Shown here piece after piece: positions 1 through 6,384 of a DNA stretch of 14,559 nt. Made by a program: the position numbers and the translations under genes. The notes beneath the pieces were generated by a model, which worked only from the letters and a program-made list of their open reading frames with translations, had not been told where the DNA came from and made no database searches. Positions within the stretch are counted from its first letter, which is position 1, and each line of letters starts with the position of its first letter. This stretch comes from Treponema sp. (GTDB lineage Bacteria > Spirochaetota > Spirochaetia > Treponematales > Breznakiellaceae): contig JAISEA010000111.1 in NCBI GenBank assembly GCA_031264475.1, positions 1 through 14,559 on the forward strand, in the 5' to 3' direction.

Positions 1-648
1 AAGGACGCTTTCCAATTCGAGGCGTGGATCGTCCAGCAGTTCGGCGGAACGCCTAACGCCAAACAGCGCGGCGATATGGGGCTTGACGGCAAGTCCGCAG
101 ACGGCACGCCGATACAAGTTAAACGGAGCGATAACATCGGGCGCAATGTGATAGACAATTTCAAGTCAGCCGTTGAACGGTTTGACAAGAACCTGCTTGA
201 GAAGAATATCGCGGCGAAGAAGCCCATCGGCTATATCATCGCCTTCTCCTTCGGCAAAGGCGCGATTGAAGAGGTCGCCCGCCTGAAAAACAGGGAAGAC
301 CGTATCATAAGGCTGGTAACGGTTGAGGAGATCGTGCCTATCGCCACGACGCCCGCAATCGGGGTACACATCACCGAGCTGGAGAAAGACGAGAAGGGTA
401 ACCGAAAGATAGAGCTGATTGCGGTGGGGCAGAGCGCGGCAGGCATCGAGTTCTATAGCTGGGATTTTACCTATAGCGCGGAGAAAGGCTTTAAGCCGTC
501 AATTATCATTGACAAGGAAGGGAAACAAACCCAGCTATTCAAGACGGGAATACACACCATAGCGGTTAAGGTCGTTGATAATGACGGGCTTGAAAACGTG
601 GAAGTCATCAACCTAAAAATCAACGGCGCGGTGGAACAGATTAAGTAA
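1..648 (+). CDS. DNA methyltransferase/restriction-type protein, C-terminal part (5' partial)
   Basis: The reading frame is open from the first base of the window and ends at TAA 646-648, so only the last 215 residues are present. Residues about 4-42 carry the signature of the nuclease-like domain found at the C-terminus of many N4/N6 DNA methyltransferases: an FEAWIV helix, GGTPN, KQRGD, then LDG (Asp29) followed nine residues later by QVK (39-41). That is the D...QxK form of the PD-(D/E)xK active site. Residues about 120-213 form a PKD-like beta-sandwich (SWDF, then GIHTIAVKVVDNDGLENV). In the family such proteins belong to restriction-modification systems, with the methylase domain upstream, here outside the window. 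The first in-frame ATG at 76 is internal to the nuclease domain and is not the true start. The gene converges with priA. The domain call is fairly sure; the presence of a methylase domain is inferred from family knowledge. Confidence 0.7.
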   Translation, partial: KDAFQFEAWIVQQFGGTPNAKQRGDMGLDGKSADGTPIQVKRSDNIGRNVIDNFKSAVERFDKNLLEKNIAAKKPIGYIIAFSFGKGAIEEVARLKNREDRIIRLVTVEEIVPIATTPAIGVHITELEKDEKGNRKIELIAVGQSAAGIEFYSWDFTYSAEKGFKPSIIIDKEGKQTQLFKTGIHTIAVKVVDNDGLENVEVINLKINGAVEQIK

Positions 649-690
649 TGCCCCTATTACGTCGGTGTCAGCCATCGCCGCTATCCTTAT

Positions 691-980
691 TAGGGGGTGG
701 CGGAAGACCGCTCTCTGGGGAACCGTAGACAGGGGGGGCGCACCACAAGGGCGTCTGTGTGCCGTCCTCCGTTTAAGGAAAGACGCGCCCCCCTCCTAAA
801 AGTGAGCAGTGAGCAGTGAGCAGTGAGCAGTGAGTAATGAGTAGTAAGTAGGGTGTCAGACAACGCGGAGGTTCCGCTTGTTTACAAGCGTAACCGTCAT
901 GTCAGTTGGAAGCGGGTCCCCCTTTCGGACAACAACCATTGTGAAGTATTTAAACAGGCTTCGCCTGCCCGAAGGGTGTG
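691..980 (+). repeat. Interspersed repeat element, copy A
   Basis: This fills the gap between the partial restriction gene and priA. It is similar to the reverse complement of 4764-5029 (copy B) along nearly its whole length, and to 6162-6385 (copy C) in its core and right end. Order: GTGGCGGAAGAC end; GC-rich stem (733-741 with 785-793, GGGGGGCGC/GCGCCCCCC); seven heptamers at 801-849; GTGTCAGACAACGCGG; a palindromic CGCTTGTTTACAAGCG; a block of GGGGG/CCCCC character; then GTGAAGTATTTAAAC and a double hairpin (CAGGCTTCGCCTG, CCCGAAGGG) ending against the priA stop codon at 981. No protein similarity was seen. It could be a non-autonomous mobile element or a structured 3' element. Confidence 0.75.
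801..849 (+). repeat. Heptanucleotide tandem array inside repeat copy A
   Basis: There are seven consecutive 7-bp units: AGTGAGC four times, then AGTGAGT, AATGAGT and AGTAAGT. The first four are identical and the last three drift. The array sits at the same position within the element as the related heptamers of copy B (4889-4923), and is absent from copy C. Confidence 0.85.
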
Positions 981-2996
981 CTACATTAGACTCACAGGGT
1001 CTACGTCTACTTCAAGGTAACAACGGGAGTCTTTCGCGTTGTTGTACGTGGAAAGAGCGGAACGCGCCGCGCTGTGGAGCGTGGACATGGTCTTCCCGCG
1101 CAGGATGAGCTGGTACCGGTAGTTGCCCGCGATGAGACTCAAGGGACACTCCGCGGGACCGAGCGCGTCCGCGTCCGGCGGTAAAAGGGGCAGAGCCAGA
1201 GACGCAAGCCGTTCAATCGCCTTTGCCGCGCGTTCCATGTCCTTAGAACGAATGGTGAACCTTATGATCCGTGAAAACGGCGGGAAGTTGAGCAGTTCCC
1301 TCTGTTGAAGCTCCTCCGTAAAGAAACCCTCCACATCAAGAGCGCAGGCTTTTACAATCGCCGGGTCTGTCGGACGAAACGTCTGTACAACAACCTTGCC
1401 GTCAGGAAAGAACCTCCCAGACCGTCCCGCCACCTGCACGATCAGCGAAAACGTCCGCTCTATCGCGCGGAAATCAGGAATGTGCAAGCCGGTGTCCGCA
1501 AGCACCACGCCCACAAGCCTTACGCCCGGAAAGTTCAACCCCTTGGCTACCATCTGCGTTCCGAGGAGCAGATCGAATTCACCCCGCCTAAAAGCGTCCA
1601 TTGTCTCCTTCAGACTCCCCCCTTCCGCGACCGCGTCCGCGTCTATCCGCCGCACCCTCAAGTCAGGAAACGCCGACTTCACCTCCTCCTCGACGGACTC
1701 CGCCCCAAAGCCCGCGTAACCCGCATTGACAGAGCCGCAATTCGGACAAGCCTTGGGCGGGGTTTCAGAATAGCCACAGTAGTGACAGACTGCGCGGTTT
1801 CGCGCCTTGTGATAGGTGAGCGAAACGGAGCAGTTCCGACACGCGAGTTCAAAACCGCAGTCCGAACAGTGGTAGAAATAGGCGAACCCTCTGCGGTTCA
1901 GGAAGAGAATCGTCTGTCTTCCCATCAGAGCGGTCTTACGAATCTCCACCTTGAGTTCCCTCGTGAGCCTGCTGTCTTTCTTCCCGAAACTGGCGATAGT
2001 TATCTCCGGCGTACTGCCTCCAGCAAGGCGCCGCGTGAGGTTTAGTCTCTGGATGCGGGGGGCGGACGAGGGGACGTTGTGTTCTGTCATGAGGCGCCAT
2101 GCTTCTATCGAGGGGGTTGCGGATCCCATGAGGAGTCGCGCTCCTTCGCTGGCGCAGAGGCGCATCGCTACCTGCCGCGCGTGGTACCGTGGGGTCGAGC
2201 CGCTCTTGTACGAGCCGTCATGTTCCTCGTCAACGATGATGAGTCCGAGGTTTCGCACGGGCGCGAAGATCGCGCTTCGGGGTCCCACGACGATTCGGAC
2301 TTCTCCGTTTCGTGCGCGGAGCCATTCGTTGAGGCGTTCTCCCGGCGTCATGCCTGAATGGAGGGTCGAGGCGGCGCCGCCAAAGCGCCTGTTGATGACT
2401 TCGGCGGTCTGTATGGTCAGGCTGATCTCTGGCACGAGGTAAATCACCGACTCGTTTCGTCTTATCGTCTCCTCAGCCGCGCGGAGGAAGACTTCGGTCT
2501 TGCCTGATCCGGTTACGCCGAACAGATACGTCATGGGTTTCTTGGAACGAGGCGCGGCGCCTTCCGAAGCCGTCATTTGGTCAGCGAAGATCGCGGAGAG
2601 CGCGGCGGCTTGTTCGTCTGAAAGGGTCGGCGTAACCTCGTCCATGTCCGCATCCGAGAACGAAGGGAAGGGTTTCGTCTTCTTGCCTGACGGGAGTATG
2701 GTCGCAAGCGCCTCGCCGAAGGCGCAGAGGTAGTAGTTCGCGATCCACCGGGCGAGTTCTACCTCTCTTTGGTCAAAGATGGGCGAATCGTCTATGACTC
2801 TCGTGATTGGCTTTATCTTCTCTAGCGGGAGGTCTGGCGGGGGCGCGGCTTTTTCTTCTACTATGTAGCCTACCTGCGTCGAATTGCCAAAGAAGACTCT
2901 GGCGCGTTTCCCAACCGCGGCTCGTTCCTTCGCGTCTTCTTTGTAGGTGAACGTTGCGTCTATGGGTTTGTTGAAAGCGAGGTTGAAGTATCTCAT
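981..2996 (-). CDS. priA: Primosomal protein N' (PriA), superfamily 2 replication-restart helicase
   Basis: PriA binds stalled or repaired forks and unwinds DNA 3'-5' to reload the replicative helicase. The 671 residues hold the full set of signatures: N-terminal fork-binding domain (about 1-105), Walker A GVTGSGKT (160-167), DEEH box (256-259), GSATPS (291-296), eight zinc-binding cysteines in four CxxC pairs (377/380, 386/389, 404/407, 417/420), and the C-terminal helicase motifs AKGLNFPGV and QVAGRSGR (521-528). It ends VDVDPVSLM, typical of PriA C-termini. The ATG at 2994-2996 overlaps the upstream gene's TGA (ATGA), with AAGGA about 9 nt before it, so translation is probably coupled to that gene. 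Length is normal for a shorter PriA. Repeat copy A begins directly after the stop codon. Confidence 0.97.
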   Translation of the reverse strand: MRYFNLAFNKPIDATFTYKEDAKERAAVGKRARVFFGNSTQVGYIVEEKAAPPPDLPLEKIKPITRVIDDSPIFDQREVELARWIANYYLCAFGEALATILPSGKKTKPFPSFSDADMDEVTPTLSDEQAAALSAIFADQMTASEGAAPRSKKPMTYLFGVTGSGKTEVFLRAAEETIRRNESVIYLVPEISLTIQTAEVINRRFGGAASTLHSGMTPGERLNEWLRARNGEVRIVVGPRSAIFAPVRNLGLIIVDEEHDGSYKSGSTPRYHARQVAMRLCASEGARLLMGSATPSIEAWRLMTEHNVPSSAPRIQRLNLTRRLAGGSTPEITIASFGKKDSRLTRELKVEIRKTALMGRQTILFLNRRGFAYFYHCSDCGFELACRNCSVSLTYHKARNRAVCHYCGYSETPPKACPNCGSVNAGYAGFGAESVEEEVKSAFPDLRVRRIDADAVAEGGSLKETMDAFRRGEFDLLLGTQMVAKGLNFPGVRLVGVVLADTGLHIPDFRAIERTFSLIVQVAGRSGRFFPDGKVVVQTFRPTDPAIVKACALDVEGFFTEELQQRELLNFPPFSRIIRFTIRSKDMERAAKAIERLASLALPLLPPDADALGPAECPLSLIAGNYRYQLILRGKTMSTLHSAARSALSTYNNAKDSRCYLEVDVDPVSLM

Positions 2997-4726
2997 TGCT
3001 TCGTTTCCTTTTTCACGGCGTAAACTTCAAAGGTGTCGCCTAAACAAAACAGACGGCTCACAATGGTTAAAACCCTGTGGAGGATTTGGTTTTTACGGGC
3101 GAATCTGCCCAAAATGGGGAAGCGTTCTGGGTGAATACCTGTGGTTATTACCTTCTGTACTGAGAAACCGAAGCGTCTGAGCAGAGTCTTGATGGTTCGT
3201 GGATCAAATATGGTGTAATGATCCAAGGGGCTGTTCTCAAGGAAGGTCTTGCGGCTCTTTCGCGCTGAAATTCCCGCGAGGGACGGGGTTGAAAACGCCA
3301 ATACGCCGTTTTGCCTGAGCAGTTTACTGCTTTCTGTTAAGACTTCGCCTGCTCTCTCGAAGTGTTCTATCACGAACCAGAGGGTTACCGCGTCGTAACG
3401 CTCGGTCAGGTGTGCGGGGAAGGTTGTGCAGTAGCAAGGGATGTGGAGGGTGTCTTGTACATACTGCGCCGCGTCTTCAGCGGTCTCCAGCCCGACAGGC
3501 GTAAATCCAGCCTCCTTCGCGGCAACGAGGAAGGGTCCGTACGCGCATCCTATGTCAAGAAGGCTTGGGGGTTCCCCTGCCCTCCCCCACCCTATTTTCT
3601 TGATCCGCGCGAGGCGTTTTCTGCCTATCTCAACGAGGTTGGGGAAGTCTTCGAGGTAGGTCTTCCCGTATTGCTGTTTATACGCCTCGAAAAAATAATC
3701 GTGGTTGTATGCAATGGGTGGCGCGAAGAGCGCGGTCATAAACACGGTCTTGCATACGGGGCATCTTCTGTAAGTGCGGTCAACGAAACGCGCCAGCGTG
3801 CGGGCGGCTGACAGGGGGTTGTTGCCGCAGATGGGGCAGTTCGCTCCGTGTATCTCTAGGCGTGAAAGGGTCGCGCTTAGGGATTGGGGATTTTCTATAT
3901 GGTACTTTTCTGCGAGCGCGTGGTTGTGTTCTCTGATGTGGGGAACGGAAGTCTCGGTCAATAGTCCCAGCTTCTTGAGGGTCAGAAACCCTGCCTTCCG
4001 CGCGAGGTTTTCGTGGTAAGGGGTGGGCGAGGCGAGAATTACCGGTGTTCGCGCGCGCAGGCTCTCAAACGCGGTTAGTCCGTAGTGGGTTACGACGAGG
4101 TCGAATTCAACGAGGCGTTCCGCGAGGTTTTGCTCTTGCTCCCAGATTTCAACGCCTGCCTCTTGGAGTTTCTTTCGTTCCAACGCGCTGGTTTGGTTTA
4201 GCGCCCCGAAGATAGCGGTTACCATAAAGCCCTGTCCGCGGAGTTCTAGGGAGATAGGCGTGGTTAAACCCGCGGCGTCTTCCGCGCCGAATGTTACGGC
4301 GACCGCGTTTTTTCTCAAACGCGCTGGCGAAGGGGCTGTCTGTCGCTCTGGGTCGTTGGCGAAAAGGAGGCTGGGGTTGGCGGCGTTTGGTTTGCTTCTC
4401 TCTATGTTGGGGAGGATGTCTATGAGGAAGTCAAACTTCTTGCGGAGTTTGCCGCCTTCGTCGATTCCAATGATCGGCGCAATCTTCCTCCACCGCGCGA
4501 ATTCCGCGGGGCTTGTTCGGAATTTGTCGAGGATTATCGCGTCCCACTTGTCGTCTTTCAGGTCTGTGATGGCTTCCTTGATTTCTAAATCAAGGCGGTC
4601 TATGTAAACCCACGCATCTTTTCCTAAGGCGCGGAGTTCTTGCGCTATTCGGACGGATCGGGCGATATGCCCCCCGCCTTTTCCTTTCTCAACGCATGGC
4701 ACGATGATGATTTTGAGTTGCGGCAT
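2993..4726 (-). CDS. PseG/glycosyltransferase-like domain fused to a zinc ribbon and SAM-dependent methyltransferase
   Basis: This is a 577-residue two-part protein. Residues 1-290 resemble PseG and MurG-type (GT-B-like) proteins: a glycine-rich KGKGGGHIARSVRIAQEL near the N-terminus (14-31), IDEGG (88-92), and VVTHYGLTAFESL (211-223) where these families bind the nucleotide sugar. Residues 297-325 form a zinc ribbon (CPIC and CPVC pairs). Residues about 345-577 are a class I methyltransferase with motif I LLDIGCAYGPF (389-399), an FVIEHF segment (451-456) and the usual C-terminal EVYAVKK. The likely role is to modify a nucleotide sugar or surface glycan and methylate it; the substrate cannot be told. 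No signal peptide is seen, so it is cytoplasmic. It is co-transcribed with priA (4-base overlap), which looks like positional rather than functional linkage. No Shine-Dalgarno is visible before the ATG. Confidence 0.8.
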   Translation of the reverse strand: MPQLKIIIVPCVEKGKGGGHIARSVRIAQELRALGKDAWVYIDRLDLEIKEAITDLKDDKWDAIILDKFRTSPAEFARWRKIAPIIGIDEGGKLRKKFDFLIDILPNIERSKPNAANPSLLFANDPERQTAPSPARLRKNAVAVTFGAEDAAGLTTPISLELRGQGFMVTAIFGALNQTSALERKKLQEAGVEIWEQEQNLAERLVEFDLVVTHYGLTAFESLRARTPVILASPTPYHENLARKAGFLTLKKLGLLTETSVPHIREHNHALAEKYHIENPQSLSATLSRLEIHGANCPICGNNPLSAARTLARFVDRTYRRCPVCKTVFMTALFAPPIAYNHDYFFEAYKQQYGKTYLEDFPNLVEIGRKRLARIKKIGWGRAGEPPSLLDIGCAYGPFLVAAKEAGFTPVGLETAEDAAQYVQDTLHIPCYCTTFPAHLTERYDAVTLWFVIEHFERAGEVLTESSKLLRQNGVLAFSTPSLAGISARKSRKTFLENSPLDHYTIFDPRTIKTLLRRFGFSVQKVITTGIHPERFPILGRFARKNQILHRVLTIVSRLFCLGDTFEVYAVKKETKQ

Positions 4727-4732
4727 GGTCTC

Positions 4733-4741
4733 ATTCTAGCA
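4733..4741 (-). promoter_or_regulatory. Extended -10 promoter for the glycan-fusion/priA operon
   Basis: Read on the minus strand the sequence is TGC TAGAAT, an extended -10 element. Only six bases (GAGACC) separate it from the ATG at 4726. The predicted transcription start would therefore be at or next to the A of the ATG, giving a leaderless mRNA. The -35 region is only T-rich and is not convincing. Confidence 0.45.
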
Positions 4742-4763
4742 TAGAAGGAAACTTATAAAAAGA

Positions 4764-5029
4764 TACACCCGAAGGGTGTTTAGACGACTTCACATGGGGT
4801 GTTGTTTGAAAGGGGGCGCCGCTTCCACTGATCTGACGGTTACGCTTGTAAACAAGCGGAACCTCCGCGTTGTCTGAAACCTCTGACACTAACCACTACT
4901 CACTACTCACTTTCAACTTTCATAGGAGGGGGGGCGCGTCTTTCCTTAAACGGAGGATGGCACACAGGCGCCCTTGTGGTGCGCCCCCCTGTCTCCAGCC
5001 CCCCTTCGGGGGTCTTCCGCCACCCCCCA
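4764..5029 (-). repeat. Interspersed repeat element, copy B (inverted relative to A)
   Basis: The reverse complement of this segment aligns with copy A: GTGGCGGAAGACC end, GC-rich stem (4929-4937 with 4981-4989), heptamer array, GTGTCAGA, TCAGACAACGCGGAGG, the CGCTTGTTTACAAGCG palindrome, GTGAAG, and the terminal hairpin ACACCC-GAA-GGGTGT (4765-4779). A 43-base stretch (4838-4880 against 860-902) appears identical in both copies. An extra CCCCC-TTCG-GGGGG hairpin lies at about 4999-5012. The hairpin end lies 38 bases upstream of the start codon of the minus-strand fusion gene, so this copy is at a 5' rather than a 3' end. Confidence 0.75.
4889..4923 (-). repeat. Heptanucleotide tandem array inside repeat copy B
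   Basis: There are five 7-bp units on the plus strand: CTAACCA, CTACTCA, CTACTCA, CTTTCAA, CTTTCAT. The reverse complement (TGAGTAG) matches the drifted units of the array in copy A. Both arrays sit between the GC-rich stem and the GTGTCAGA segment. Confidence 0.75.
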
Positions 5030-5061
5030 TCCATCTCCAAACCCGCAAGCATGAGCAGTCT

Positions 5062-5133
5062 ATCCTGCAAACGCACCCGCAAGGTGTTGCCATCCCCGCA
5101 AACATAGCAGAGGCACAGATAAACGCCGCCTAG
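5062..5133 (+). pseudogene. Possible remnant of a four-helix-bundle (23S rRNA intervening-sequence protein-type) gene
   Basis: Frame 5062-5133 encodes ...GVAIPANIAEAQINAA and a stop. The segment VAIPANIAE (5086-5112) resembles the hallmark S-I-P-x-N-I-A-E-G motif of the four-helix-bundle protein family, and the preceding bases read RTRK in the next frame, as if frameshifted. No start codon, upstream helix or downstream helices are recognisable. It may be chance; the call rests on a nine-residue match. Confidence 0.2.
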
Positions 5134-5189
5134 GGTGCGCTACCACCAAAAAGTACACACATGATTGATGATTTTTTTCATTTTTTCTC

Positions 5190-5217
5190 TTGACTCTTTC
5201 TAATACTATGGTATACT
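5190..5217 (+). promoter_or_regulatory. Sigma70-type promoter for the 223-aa protein gene
   Basis: The -35 is TTGACT (5190-5195) and the -10 is TATACT (5212-5217), with a 16-bp spacer and an AT-rich upstream stretch (T-runs at 5172-5187) that could act as an UP element. A start near 5224 would put the whole 21-bp minisatellite in a leader of about 270 nt before the ATG at 5493. Confidence 0.65.
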
Positions 5218-5266
5218 TAACGATAGTTTGATGCTGACTTGCACTTATACGACATCTGCCGACTTG

Positions 5267-5455
5267 TGTCCGCGTGTTACGTTCCCGTGTCCGCGTGTTA
5301 CGTTCCCGTGTCCGCGTGCCGCGTTCCCGTGTCCGCGTGCCGCGTTCCCGTGTCCGCGTGTTGTGTTCCCGTGTCCGCGTGTTGCGTTCCTGTGTCCGCG
5401 TGTTGCGTTCCCGTGTCCGCGTGTTGCGTTCCTGTGTCCGAGCGTCGTATTTTTG
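5267..5455 (+). repeat. GC-rich 21-bp minisatellite, eight units plus a decayed ninth
   Basis: Perfectly phased 21-bp units start at 5267, 5288, 5309, 5330, 5351, 5372, 5393 and 5414. Each begins TGTCCGCGTG and ends GTTCC(C/T)G, and differs only at a few middle bases. A ninth at 5435-5455 keeps TGTCCG but then decays. Each unit can be read as three related 7-mers (TGTCCGC, GTGTTGC, GTTCCCG). None of the three forward frames has a stop inside the units, so spurious seven-residue repeat ORFs appear. The array lies between the promoter and the Shine-Dalgarno of the next gene. Confidence 0.95.
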
Positions 5456-5492
5456 GGTCAGCGTAAAAAATACTTTGATTAAGGAGAAATTT

Positions 5493-6164
5493 ATGAGTGA
5501 TTATATGCCGCGTTCTGAGGTGAAAATTCTGGATTTTATAAAAAATCTCATCGCTTATTTGGAAGCAAACGCTACCAGATTGGGCATCGCCGCCACTGTC
5601 ATTACCGCGCTTAAAACTTTACTACTGTCGTTTGAGGCGGCGTTGGAAAAAACAGGTCTGCCTGAAACAAGTAGGCTGGATACCGCCACAAAAAACGCCG
5701 CGAAGAATGAACTGTGTTCCGCGACACGCGACTTCGTGAATGTCAATATCCGTTACAACAAGGCGGTTACGGATATTGATAGGCTGGGGATGGGACTGCC
5801 GATTCCTGACAAGAAGCCGAGCCCAATTCACCCGCCCACGACCACCCCGATTATCGAATTGCGGCTTGAGCGTATTAGGCAGGTGATCGTCGCCTTCAAA
5901 AACGACGGGTCAAAGAGCTGGGGCAAGCCCGCGGGCGTGCACGGCGCGGAAATCCGCTGGGCTGTGCGTGATCAACACAACGTAAAAGACCCGCCTATCG
6001 AGCCTACAGACTTGGCTAACTCGTCCTTCGCCACAAAATCCCCCCACACAATGGAGTTCTCCGGCGCTGAACGCGGTCAGACCTTAGACTTGTGCCTCCG
6101 TTGGGAAAACAACGTCGGCGATAAGGGTCCCTGGGGCGAAATCTCCAGCGCCATCATCCCTTAA
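5493..6164 (+). CDS. Conserved spirochaete protein of unknown function with FN3-like C-terminal half
   Basis: This is a 223-residue protein that I recognise as a type common in gut treponemes, with no established function. The start ATG 5493 is preceded by AAGGAGAAA (5481-5489). The open frame extends upstream through the minisatellite to 5274, but this is an artefact of the stop-free repeat. Residues 1-55 are largely helical (DFIKNLIAYLEANATRLGI). Residues 60-90 keep the family's AAKN...FVN pattern. Residues about 118-223 look like a beta-sandwich of fibronectin-III type (RQVIVAFKNDGSKSWGKPAG, AEIRWAV, MEFSGAERGQTLDLCLRW, GPWGEISSAIIP). No signal peptide or membrane segment is visible, so it is probably cytoplasmic or exported by an unrecognised route. 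It has its own promoter. Its stop codon TAA is also the first bases of repeat copy C. Confidence 0.8.
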   Translation: MSDYMPRSEVKILDFIKNLIAYLEANATRLGIAATVITALKTLLLSFEAALEKTGLPETSRLDTATKNAAKNELCSATRDFVNVNIRYNKAVTDIDRLGMGLPIPDKKPSPIHPPTTTPIIELRLERIRQVIVAFKNDGSKSWGKPAGVHGAEIRWAVRDQHNVKDPPIEPTDLANSSFATKSPHTMEFSGAERGQTLDLCLRWENNVGDKGPWGEISSAIIP

Positions 6165-6177
6165 CACCCGAAGGGTG
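6165..6177 (+). terminator. Hairpin at the 3' end of the 223-aa protein gene
   Basis: CACCC-GAA-GGGTG starts at the base after the TAA stop and is followed by GTTTAAAG. The stem is short and the T-run weak, so it could terminate or just protect the 3' end. It is the left terminus of repeat copy C. Confidence 0.35.
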
Positions 6178-6367
6178 GTTTAAAGCTTCCTGCTCCGCCC
6201 CACCTTGTTGCGAGTATGGTAGAGAACCGAAGCGAGGAGGGCGCGCCACAAGGGCGACTGTGTGCCGTCCTCCGTTGTGGAAAACCGCGCCCCCCCCCCT
6301 TAATATCAAACTGCTCCGCCGCCTATCGGGGACCCCCTTTCGTACAACACCCCGTGCGAAGTATTTA

Positions 6368-6384
6368 AACACCCGAAGGGTGTT
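6368..6384 (-). terminator. Hairpin at the 3' end of the GH30 gene
   Basis: AACACCC-GAA-GGGTGTT is a 7-bp stem with a 3-base loop. On the minus strand it overlaps the GH30 TAA stop and is followed by TAAATACTT rather than a clean T-run. It is the right terminus of repeat copy C and the likely 3' end of the xylan operon mRNA. Confidence 0.4.

Noticed and set aside
1305..2045. Long open frame opposite priA
   Set aside because: It is antisense to conserved PriA motifs, shows Arg/Pro-rich shadow composition and has no domain.
4870..5133. Plus-strand 87-codon ORF over repeat copy B
   Set aside because: It runs through the heptamers and GC stem of a repeat that is non-coding in its other copies. 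Only its last codons (four-helix-bundle-like) were kept, as a low-confidence remnant.
5228..5482. Open frames of seven-residue repeats (CPRV..., VSAC...) across the minisatellite
   Set aside because: They arise because the 21-bp unit has no stop in any forward frame. The downstream gene has a clear Shine-Dalgarno and start at 5493, and no start of comparable quality precedes the repeat.
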